Assembly (NCBI GenBank): GCA_005801025.1
Contig: SYDZ01000078.1
Span: 1-5,449 of the forward strand
Source of the DNA: Actinomycetota bacterium
GTDB lineage: Bacteria > Actinomycetota > Acidimicrobiia > Acidimicrobiales > Ilumatobacteraceae
DNA length: 5,449 nt
Direction of reading: 5' to 3'
Shown here in pieces: positions 1 through 5,367 of this stretch (positions are counted from its first letter, which is position 1; each line of letters begins with the position of its first letter). A program made the position numbers and the translations under genes. The notes beneath the pieces were generated by a model. The model saw nothing but the letters and a program-made list of their open reading frames with translations. It made no database searches and was not told the DNA's origin.

Positions 1-2
1 GA

Positions 3-1190
3 ATGGAAAACGAATCTGTTGCCACGGTGCACCTCAAGCCCGAGCGAGATCGCAGCATGAAGCGGTTACATCCTTGGATTCTCAGCGGTGCTATTGCGCG
101 AGTTAAAGGTGACCCTCAGCCTGGCGACACAGTGCGCATCATCGCTGCCGGTGGTGCCGAGTTGGCAACAGCCTCCTATAGTCCATTTTCTACGCTTCGG
201 GCGCGAGTGTGGTCATTTGATCCATCCGTTGAAATCAATGCCGGATTTATCACTGGGCTCATCAACTCCTCGGTCGCCTTGCGTGCAGCACACAGCGAAT
301 TCGCACACACTTGTCGTTTGATTTTTAGTGATGCTGATGGATTGCCAGGTTTGGTTGTTGACCGCTACGGTGAAGTTGTAGTGATGCAGATCACCACTGT
401 TGGTATTGAGCGTTGGCGTGATGCTGTGGTCTCAACCTTGATGACAATTGATGGAGTGACATGTGTGTACGAGCGCAGCGATGGCGCTGACCGTGAACGC
501 GAGGGTTTGACTCACCGCATCGGATTGGCCGCTGGAACTTTGCCGTCAACGATTTATGCCGTTGAAGGTAACGAGAAATACCACGTCAATGTTGAAGAAG
601 GACATAAAACGGGTTTCTATATTGATCAACGTGACTCGCGAGCGTTGGCTGGTCGTCTCTCGCGTGGTGCTCGGGTGCTCAATGTGTTTGGTTACACGGG
701 ATCATTCAGCATCGTGGCTCAACGCAATGGTGCTGCGTCTGTCACCACAGTGGAATCCTCTGGACCTGCATTAGAAATCGCCCGTCAGAACGGTGAACTC
801 AATGGTGTGGACATCGGTGAACTCATTGAAGGTGATGCCTTTGAAGTACTGCGCCGGATGCGTGATCGTCGAGCCGAATTTGATTTGATCATCCTTGATC
901 CACCGAAGTACGCATCCACCACAGCACACATTGAACGTGCCACGCGTAAATACAAGGACATCAACTTATTGGGAGCAAAATTGCTGGCCACGGGCGGACA
1001 CTTGATGACGTTTTCCTGTTCGGGTGCGATGACAGCCGACTTATTCCAAAAAGTTGTTGCGGGAGCCGCCTTGGATGCCAAACGCAAGATGCGCATCGTG
1101 CAACGCCTCGGTCAACCTATTGATCACCCAGTTCCACTGACTTTCCCCGACAGCGAATATCTCAAGGGATTACTGCTGCAAGCCGACTAA
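3..1190 (+). CDS. rlmI: Class I SAM-dependent 23S rRNA (cytosine-C5) methyltransferase, RlmI family
   Basis: The 395-residue product is the usual length for RlmI/YccW proteins, which methylate C5 of a 23S rRNA cytosine (C1962 in E. coli) using S-adenosylmethionine in the cytoplasm. An N-terminal PUA-type RNA-binding region (about residues 8-85, including HPWILSGAI) is followed by the family linker DADGLPGLVVDRYG (110-123) and a Rossmann methyltransferase domain. That domain shows HKTGFYIDQRDSR (201-213), the SAM loop NVFGYTGSFS (227-236), the substrate motif DPPKYA (299-304) and SCSG (338-341), whose Cys339 is the expected catalytic nucleophile. The ATG at 3 matches where homologues begin, but only two bases precede it, so the ribosome binding site and any longer start lie outside the window. 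It converges with the epimerase gene, with 15 bp between stops and no visible terminator hairpin. The exact target base is inferred from the family; the class assignment is firm. Confidence 0.93.
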   Translation: MENESVATVHLKPERDRSMKRLHPWILSGAIARVKGDPQPGDTVRIIAAGGAELATASYSPFSTLRARVWSFDPSVEINAGFITGLINSSVALRAAHSEFAHTCRLIFSDADGLPGLVVDRYGEVVVMQITTVGIERWRDAVVSTLMTIDGVTCVYERSDGADREREGLTHRIGLAAGTLPSTIYAVEGNEKYHVNVEEGHKTGFYIDQRDSRALAGRLSRGARVLNVFGYTGSFSIVAQRNGAASVTTVESSGPALEIARQNGELNGVDIGELIEGDAFEVLRRMRDRRAEFDLIILDPPKYASTTAHIERATRKYKDINLLGAKLLATGGHLMTFSCSGAMTADLFQKVVAGAALDAKRKMRIVQRLGQPIDHPVPLTFPDSEYLKGLLLQAD

Positions 1191-1205
1191 AACACCCAGG
1201 TTGGT

Positions 1206-1613
1206 TTATTCCTGAACGAGTTCGATCAGGGTTCCAAAACTGCCTTTGGGATGAATGAAGGCCACAGTTGTGCCACGACTACCAGGTCGCGGGGCTTTGT
1301 CAATCGGCGTTGCTCCAGCAGCAATCATTGACGCCAACGCAACTGCACAGTCAGCCACCCGATAGCCGATGTGATGCAAACCTTCACCGCGCTTTTCGAT
1401 CGCCTTAGCGACCGGACTATCTGGACGAGTCGGGGTCAGAAGCTGAATGTAACTTTCGGCGACTTTCAACAGCGCCTCTTCAACGCCATCGCTCTCCACA
1501 ACCTCACGATGATCAACAACTGCCCCGAAAGCACGCTGGTAATAATCAATCGCCGCTTCAAGATCGTTAACGGCAATCGCAATGTGGTCAATTTCGGTGA
1601 GAAGCATATTCAT
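1206..1613 (-). CDS. mce: Methylmalonyl-CoA/ethylmalonyl-CoA epimerase (VOC superfamily)
   Basis: This 135-residue cytoplasmic protein interconverts the (2R) and (2S) forms of methylmalonyl-CoA and, in bacteria with the ethylmalonyl-CoA pathway, of ethylmalonyl-CoA. It has the two glyoxalase/VOC half-domains of the family: IDHIAIAVNDLEAAIDYY (8-25) opens the first and GLHHIGYRVAD (78-88) the second. Likely metal ligands are His10, Gln57 in YIQLL, His80 or His81, and Glu131 in LIELVQ, matching the His-Gln-His-Glu set known for the Propionibacterium enzyme. I chose the ATG at 1613 because family members begin with a few residues before DHIAIAV; ATG 1607 is an alternative two codons later. A longer open frame back to 1796 overlaps the ccr coding region and its extra residues look nothing like an epimerase. 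The gene starts 13 bp after the ccr stop with no clear Shine-Dalgarno sequence, so cotranscription with ccr is very likely. Confidence 0.93.
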   Translation of the reverse strand: MNMLLTEIDHIAIAVNDLEAAIDYYQRAFGAVVDHREVVESDGVEEALLKVAESYIQLLTPTRPDSPVAKAIEKRGEGLHHIGYRVADCAVALASMIAAGATPIDKAPRPGSRGTTVAFIHPKGSFGTLIELVQE

Positions 1614-1626
1614 AGAGTGCCACGAA

Positions 1627-2964
1627 TCATGAGTTACGGCGGAATCGGTTGATATTCGCTTCGCCAACTTTGGCTCTGAACTCAGGATCGGTGACACCGA
1701 GGCCCGCTTCGGGAGCCAAACACAAAACACCCAACTTGCCTTCATGCATGTTGTTATGCACTTGGAAAGCGGCCTCGCCAACTTCGTTGAGAGCAAAGGT
1801 CTGGCTGAGCACTGGATGAACCATGCCTTTTGCGATCAATCGGTTGGCCTGCCACGCCTCCTGGTAGTTAGCAAAATGGCTACCTACGAGATTCTTCAGT
1901 CGCATCCAAAAATGTCGATTGTCAAATTCCATCATGAAACCACTTGTAGCCGCACACGTCACAATGGTGCCACCGCGCTTCGCAACATAAATTGATGCCG
2001 CAAATGTTGAACGGCCAGGATGTTCAAAAACAATGTCAGGGTCTTCACCCACCAGATCACGAATGTCGCCACCCAGTCGACGCCATTCACTTTCATCGTG
2101 AGTGTGTTCATCTTTCCAAAACTGGTAGCCCGCCGTCTTGCGGTTGATGATGTGCTGAACACCCATATCGCGCAAGATCTGAGCCTTGTCATCACTACTG
2201 ACGACACACACTGGAATCCCGCCTCCGTTGAGAACATATTGCGTAGCGTAAGCACCAATGCCACCCGTTGCTCCCCAGATCAACACAACATCGCCTTGCT
2301 TCATGGCAGCACCATTGCGACTGACCAACATGCGATAACTCGTGGAGTTACACAATGCATTGACGGCAGCTTCCTCCCACGACAAGTGCGCTGGTTTCGG
2401 CATCAGTTGATTGGCCTTGACGATACTCAAATCAGCAAGTCCACCAAAGTTGGTTTCATATCCCCAAATGCGTTGATTGGCCGCCATCATTGAATCGTTG
2501 TGCGCGGTGTTGTCTTGATCATCAAGATGATTGCAATGAACAGTGACATGATCGCCGGGCTTCCACATCCGCACCGCCGAACCAACCTTCAGCACCACAC
2601 CCGAGGCATCACTACCAAGGACTTGATACGGCTGATCGTGGCGTTTGGCCCAATCACTTTCACGCGATAAGCGCTTCATCGGTCCGAAAGTCGAAACGGG
2701 CTCAAAAATGCTCGACCACACGGTGTTGAAGTTGATGCTGCTGGCCATGACTGCCACATAGACCTCGTCGGGAGCAAGTTCGGGGGTCGCCACATCGCCC
2801 ACATGGACACTCTTGCGAGGATCCTTGTTTTCTGAAGCCACTCCCTCCCACATCGTGGCCTCACTCGCCAAAATATGGGCGGCTCGGTAGTTGTCGGGGA
2901 TACCGAGGGCGGCAATTGTCGCCCCGTCAGCCCCACTAAGAATAGCATCGCGGATTTTTTCCAT
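1627..2964 (-). CDS. ccr: Crotonyl-CoA carboxylase/reductase
   Basis: The 445-residue product is full length for Ccr, a medium-chain dehydrogenase/reductase that carboxylates and reduces crotonyl-CoA with NADPH and CO2 to give (2S)-ethylmalonyl-CoA, the key step of the ethylmalonyl-CoA pathway. Landmarks in order are KDPRKSVHVGDV (47-58), VMASSINFNTVW (72-83), SIFEPVSTFG (85-94), KRHDQPYQVLGSDASGVV (107-124), the GYETNFGGLADL segment (168-179), the NADPH-binding loop IWGATGGIGAYATQY (229-243), FEHPGRSTFAAS (313-324), GSHFANYQEAW (361-371) and the terminal GKLGVLCLAPEAGLGV (409-424). Asn80, Glu170 and His363 line up with the CO2-pocket residues Asn81, Glu171 and His365 of the Kitasatospora setae enzyme; the position of its Phe170 is Tyr169 here. 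MEKIRDAI is a normal family N-terminus, so ATG 2964 is kept although no good Shine-Dalgarno sequence precedes it. The epimerase gene follows directly, and the thiolase diverges across 95 bp. Confidence 0.96.
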   Translation of the reverse strand: MEKIRDAILSGADGATIAALGIPDNYRAAHILASEATMWEGVASENKDPRKSVHVGDVATPELAPDEVYVAVMASSINFNTVWSSIFEPVSTFGPMKRLSRESDWAKRHDQPYQVLGSDASGVVLKVGSAVRMWKPGDHVTVHCNHLDDQDNTAHNDSMMAANQRIWGYETNFGGLADLSIVKANQLMPKPAHLSWEEAAVNALCNSTSYRMLVSRNGAAMKQGDVVLIWGATGGIGAYATQYVLNGGGIPVCVVSSDDKAQILRDMGVQHIINRKTAGYQFWKDEHTHDESEWRRLGGDIRDLVGEDPDIVFEHPGRSTFAASIYVAKRGGTIVTCAATSGFMMEFDNRHFWMRLKNLVGSHFANYQEAWQANRLIAKGMVHPVLSQTFALNEVGEAAFQVHNNMHEGKLGVLCLAPEAGLGVTDPEFRAKVGEANINRFRRNS

Positions 2965-3059
2965 ACAGCGAGGTTACTCAGGAGTAGGTTCAGGGAACAC
3001 TTTGCCGCCACAATAGAAGGTGACAAGTTGTCATCATCTTTACGAGAAAGAGACACATC
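2965..3059. promoter_or_regulatory. Divergent ccr / thiolase intergenic control region
   Basis: These 95 bp separate the divergent starts of ccr and the thiolase gene and must hold both promoters unless one transcript is leaderless. On the minus strand TATTGT (3015 to 3010) fits the actinobacterial -10 pattern TAnnnT and would leave about 38 nt of leader before ccr, but no convincing -35 precedes it. On the plus strand the only TAnnnT I see is TAGGTT (2985-2990), also without a good -35. Upstream of the thiolase ATG the purine run GAGAAAGAGA (3044-3053) is a plausible ribosome binding site. The palindrome listed separately lies just upstream of the candidate ccr -10. The region's role is clear from position; the individual promoter boxes are weak calls. 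Confidence 0.5.
3021..3033. promoter_or_regulatory. Perfect 6-1-6 palindrome, candidate operator
   Basis: TGACAA and TTGTCA form exact inverted arms around a single central G. The site lies between divergent metabolic genes and would fall in the -10/-35 spacer of the candidate ccr promoter, a common place for a repressor to bind. No regulator gene is in the window and I do not recognise the sequence as the site of a named regulator. A chance palindrome of this size remains possible. Confidence 0.4.
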
Positions 3060-4241
3060 ATGGCTGGTTCATACATAGTTGCTGGTGCCCGTACCCCGAT
3101 CGGCAAAATGAGCGGTGCCTTGGCGTCATTCAGTGCCGCCGAACTTGGCAGTTTCGCTATTCGCGCTGCTCTTGAGCGCGCTGGTGTGTCGCCTGCAGAA
3201 GTTGATCATGTGATCATGGGTCAGGTGCTGATGGCTGGCCAAGGTCAGGTCCCGAGCCGCCAGGCTGCGGCCAAAGCAGGAATACCGATGAACGTGCCCG
3301 CGATCAACATCAATAAAGTTTGCTTGTCAGGTCTGAACTCGATCTATCTCGCTGACCAGATGATCCAAGCCGGTGACGCCGACATCGTGATCGCCGGCGG
3401 TATGGAGAGTATGACCAATGCTCCCTACATCGCCTCAGGTGCGCGTGGAGGTTTCCGTTATGGAAATACCGAGTTGAAAGACGCAATCATTGCCGACGGT
3501 TTGTGGTGTGCATTTGACTCCTGCCTCATGGGTCTTGGTACCGAGCGTTACACCGGTGGCAAGATTAGTCGTCAGCAACAAGACGAATTGGCAATGAAGA
3601 GCAACCAGCGCGCCGCTGCAGCAATTGCCGCGGGTCGCCTTGCCGACGAGATCATTCCAGTCTCCATTGCACAACGCAAAGGTGATCCACTGATTGTTTC
3701 CAACGACGAAGGCGTGCGTGCTGACACAACGATGGAAAGCCTCGGCGGACTGAAGCCAGCATTTGATAAAGAGGGCACGATTACGGCAGCAAATGCTTCA
3801 CAGTTGAGCGATGGTGGCTCGGCGGTTGTGATGATGTCAGAGCGTTTCGTCAAGGATCGTGGCGTCAAGGCCCTCGGCCAAGTTGTCAGTTACGGCATGG
3901 TCGCTGGTCCTGACAACGCATCACTTTTGACCCAGCCAAGTCGCGCCATCATGAAGGCGCTGAGCAAAGTGGGGATGTCAGTCAGCGATATCAACTTGTT
4001 TGAGCTCAACGAAGCTTTCGCTGCTGTTGGTGTTGCGTCAATCACTGATCTTGGTATCACTGATGACATCGTCAATGTCAACGGTGGAGCCATCGCTCTC
4101 GGTCACCCCATCGGTATGAGTGGAAACCGGGTTGCCTTGACGATCTTGCATGAACTGCGTCGTCGTGGCGGTGGCGTTGGTGCTGCAGCATTATGTGGTG
4201 GTGGCGGTCAAGGCGACGCCATCATCGTGCGCGCCGTCTGA
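3060..4241 (+). CDS. Acetyl-CoA C-acetyltransferase (thiolase II family)
   Basis: The 393-residue protein has the length and full motif set of degradative/biosynthetic thiolases, which condense two acetyl-CoA to acetoacetyl-CoA or run the reverse cleavage in the cytoplasm. It opens with the typical IVAGARTPIGK (6-16). The nucleophile Cys88 sits in INKVCLSGL (84-92), then GGMESMTNAPY (113-123), Asn317 in ELNEAFAAV (315-323), His349 in ALGHPIGMSG (346-355) and the acid/base Cys379 in CGGGGQGDA (379-387). These correspond to Cys89, Asn316, His348 and Cys378 of the Zoogloea enzyme. The ATG at 3060 follows the purine-rich GAGAAAGAGA at about 6 bp, supporting this start. Beside divergent ccr and mce it most likely supplies acetoacetyl-CoA for the ethylmalonyl-CoA route, though beta-oxidation is possible. 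The segment CLMGLGTERYTGGKIS (155-170) departs from the usual HMGxTAEN form. Chain-length preference cannot be read from the sequence. Confidence 0.94.
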   Translation: MAGSYIVAGARTPIGKMSGALASFSAAELGSFAIRAALERAGVSPAEVDHVIMGQVLMAGQGQVPSRQAAAKAGIPMNVPAININKVCLSGLNSIYLADQMIQAGDADIVIAGGMESMTNAPYIASGARGGFRYGNTELKDAIIADGLWCAFDSCLMGLGTERYTGGKISRQQQDELAMKSNQRAAAAIAAGRLADEIIPVSIAQRKGDPLIVSNDEGVRADTTMESLGGLKPAFDKEGTITAANASQLSDGGSAVVMMSERFVKDRGVKALGQVVSYGMVAGPDNASLLTQPSRAIMKALSKVGMSVSDINLFELNEAFAAVGVASITDLGITDDIVNVNGGAIALGHPIGMSGNRVALTILHELRRRGGGVGAAALCGGGGQGDAIIVRAV

Positions 4242-4244
4242 TTG

Positions 4245-4607
4245 TCAGGAAAGTAGTTCGCGGATTCGTTCTTTCGGACGACCCACGATCGCTTTTTTTG
4301 CGGTCACGACGATAGGTCGTTGTAAAAGTTGTTTATGTTTCACCAAGAGGGCCACGACTTGGTCTTGGGTGTGAGCATCAGCCTCAGTCAGGCCCAACTT
4401 TTTCCACATACTGTCGCGGCGCACCAAATGAGTGAAGGGATCTTCGAGTTTGGCGATAATTGCCCGCAAAGTGGCTGCGTCCGGGGGAGTTTTGATGTAC
4501 AAAACGATCTCCGCCTCCACGCCTAATTCCTCAGCAATGCTCACGGCACTGGTACTGCTGTTTCAATGCGGGTTGTGATAAATCGTGACTCTGGAGGTTT
4601 TGGCCAT
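4245..4607 (-). CDS. arsC: ArsC-family (arsenate reductase-like) selenoprotein; in-frame TGA read as selenocysteine
   Basis: From ATG 4607 one frame encodes 120 residues, the normal ArsC length, interrupted only by TGA at 4563-4565 (residue 15). The N-terminus reads MAKTSRVTIYHNPH, then TGA, then NSSTSAVSIAEELGVEAE. Family members have HNPxC here, so the TGA replaces the catalytic cysteine (Cys12 of plasmid R773 ArsC). Downstream the fold is intact: VLYIKTPPDAATLR (35-48), LVRRDSMWKKLGL (61-73), LLQRPIVV (94-101) and AIVGRPKERI (105-114). Candidate oxyanion-binding arginines are Arg63/64, Arg97 and Arg110. There is no cysteine anywhere, so without selenocysteine the protein would lack a redox centre. 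A caller ignoring recoding would start at GTG 4544 and give a 99-residue fragment. No strong Shine-Dalgarno precedes the ATG. Stops of this gene and the thiolase lie 3 bp apart. The family is firm; arsenate as substrate is not shown. Alternatives are a nonsense mutation or a sequencing error. Confidence 0.85.
4532..4565 (-). promoter_or_regulatory. Candidate bacterial SECIS element with the recoded UGA
   Basis: On the minus strand the UGA (4565-4563) is followed by a hairpin lying wholly inside the coding region. CAGUGC (4551-4546) pairs with GCAUUG (4540-4535) around the 5-nt loop CGUGA (4545-4541); one of the six pairs is G-U. Below a 3-nt UAC bulge, CAG (4557-4555) pairs with CUG (4534-4532). 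The apical loop starts 17 nt after the UGA and has G at its second position. Known bacterial SECIS elements have a short apical loop with a G in its first two positions, and the loop in E. coli fdhF starts about 18 nt after UGA. A competing fold pairs CAGCAGU (4560-4554) with AUUGCUG (4538-4532). Its role is to recruit SelB carrying selenocysteinyl-tRNA. Folding was by eye. Confidence 0.68.
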
Positions 4608-4634
4608 ATCTGACCGTACATCGGGCTGAATAAC

Positions 4635-4663
4635 TTGACACGCAGGCGTAATATTCGTAACAT
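4635..4663 (+). promoter_or_regulatory. Sigma70-type promoter reading rightward into the recR-side hairpin
   Basis: A perfect -35 hexamer TTGACA (4635-4640) is followed by a 17-bp spacer and the -10 hexamer TAACAT (4658-4663), which fits TAnnnT. Transcription would start near 4670, some 8 nt before the 5' arm of the hairpin at 4678-4733. It reads rightward, opposite to both the ArsC-family gene and recR, and no plus-strand protein gene follows. The match is good enough to stand out in a 148-bp gap, but no experiment supports it. Confidence 0.5.
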
Positions 4664-4669
4664 AACTGT

Positions 4670-4755
4670 CATATCAGGGCACCGGTCCTGCAACAGGTCT
4701 TTTTCCGCCCGCACCTTTTGCAGAATTGGTGCCTTGGTCGTGTCAGGGGCCTGCT
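4670..4755 (+). ncRNA. Candidate small structured RNA of unknown family
   Basis: The interval between the inferred start site and the recR stop codon contains a long imperfect hairpin. GGCACC (4678-4683) pairs with GGTGCC (4728-4733), CTGCAA (4688-4693) with TTGCAG (4718-4723), and AGGT (4695-4698) with ACCT (4713-4716). These are joined by symmetric 4x4 and 1x1 internal loops and closed by a 14-nt loop (4699-4712) containing a run of five T. Sixteen base pairs in three blocks at matched spacing is more than expected by chance. A T-run after the hairpin is absent on either strand, so it does not look like an intrinsic terminator. It lacks the SRP RNA GGAAGG loop and tRNA features. The 3' end is unknown and could run into recR as antisense. 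Because hairpins are nearly strand-symmetric, it could instead act in the recR/arsC minus-strand transcript. Confidence 0.35.
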
Positions 4756-5364
4756 TCAGTCATCAATTGTGCGTCGTCCGTTGATGGCCCGACCCAAGGT
4801 CAACTCATCGGCATATTCAAGATCGCCGCCCACGGGCAAACCTGATGCCGGGCGGGTCACTCGAATATTGAAAGGCTTCAGTAGGCGACCGAGGTAGGAG
4901 GCGGTCACCTCACCCTCGGTGTTGGGGTTTGTGCAGACAATGATTTCGGTGATCTCTTCGCTCGACAAACGCATCACTAATTCACGAATCTTCAACTGCT
5001 CGGGACCGATGCCGTCAATCGGATTCATGACGCCAAGGAGGACGTGATACCGCCCACGGAATTCTCCCGTACGTTCAAGAGCGATGATGTCGCTACTTTC
5101 TTCAACCACACACAACACTGATGGGTCACGTCGTGGATCAGCACAGATTGGACACAGGACATCCTCGGCAAAATTGAAACACTGCGAACAAAAACGCACC
5201 TTTGCCTTCGCTTCGGTAATTGCGCTGGCCAATCGTTCGACATCTTCGGTGGGAAGCTTCAATAAATGAAAAGCAATTCGCTGTGCTGATTTTGGTCCTA
5301 TTCCTGGCATGCGTCCAAGTTGATCAATCAGAACCTGAACGGGAATGGTGTACGACGCCGCCAC
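4756..5364 (-). CDS. recR: Recombination mediator protein RecR
   Basis: The 202-residue product matches RecR in length and every domain. RecR works with RecO (and RecF) to load RecA on gapped or SSB-coated DNA. The helix-hairpin-helix DNA-binding segment LGRMPGIGPKSAQRIAFHLL covers 16-35. A four-cysteine zinc finger uses Cys59, Cys62, Cys71 and Cys74 (CSQC...CPIC). The Toprim domain begins with LCVVEESSDIIALE (84-97) and includes CTNPNTEGEVTA (144-155), and the C-terminus has the conserved DELTLGRAINGR (186-197). The start is GTG at 5364, eight bases after a strong AGGAGG and 3 bp after the stop of the upstream minus-strand gene, so the two are cotranscribed and possibly translationally coupled. 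The stop is a TGA, as in ccr, the thiolase and the ArsC-family gene, showing that TGA still works as a stop codon in this genome. Confidence 0.97.
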   Translation of the reverse strand: MAASYTIPVQVLIDQLGRMPGIGPKSAQRIAFHLLKLPTEDVERLASAITEAKAKVRFCSQCFNFAEDVLCPICADPRRDPSVLCVVEESSDIIALERTGEFRGRYHVLLGVMNPIDGIGPEQLKIRELVMRLSSEEITEIIVCTNPNTEGEVTASYLGRLLKPFNIRVTRPASGLPVGGDLEYADELTLGRAINGRRTIDD

Positions 5365-5367
5365 GCT

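Noticed and set aside
1614..1796. N-terminal extension of the epimerase to residue 196
   Set aside because: The extra 61 residues are mostly antiphase translation of the ccr 3' end and resemble no VOC protein; the family start fits ATG 1613.
2020..2493. 157-residue plus-strand open frame
   Set aside because: It lies wholly opposite ccr, has no recognisable domain or ribosome binding site, and is a shadow of the real gene.
4242..4244. Bidirectional terminator between the convergent thiolase and ArsC-family genes
   Set aside because: Only 3 bp separate the stops and I see no GC-rich hairpin with a T-run across the junction.
4245..4544. A 99-residue ArsC-like protein starting at GTG 4544
   Set aside because: It would lack the first beta strand and the catalytic loop of the family. 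The missing N-terminus (MAKTSRVTIYHNPH) is present in the same frame just across the TGA.
4563..4565. The in-frame TGA as a genetic-code change (TGA for Trp or Gly) rather than selenocysteine
   Set aside because: ccr, the thiolase, recR and the ArsC-family gene itself all end in TGA at the length expected for their families, and no other gene has an internal TGA, so TGA is an ordinary stop here.
4245..4607. ArsC-family gene as a pseudogene
   Set aside because: There is no other stop or frameshift, all downstream motifs are intact, and the only interruption sits on the catalytic codon followed by a SECIS-like hairpin. A sequencing error cannot be excluded without reads.
4670..4760. SRP RNA (ffs) or tRNA-Sec (selC) in the recR-side gap
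   Set aside because: ffs often sits near dnaX/recR and selC would suit the selenoprotein, but there is no GGAAGG tetraloop region, no T-arm sequence of the GTTCGA type and no 8-bp acceptor with a TCA anticodon.
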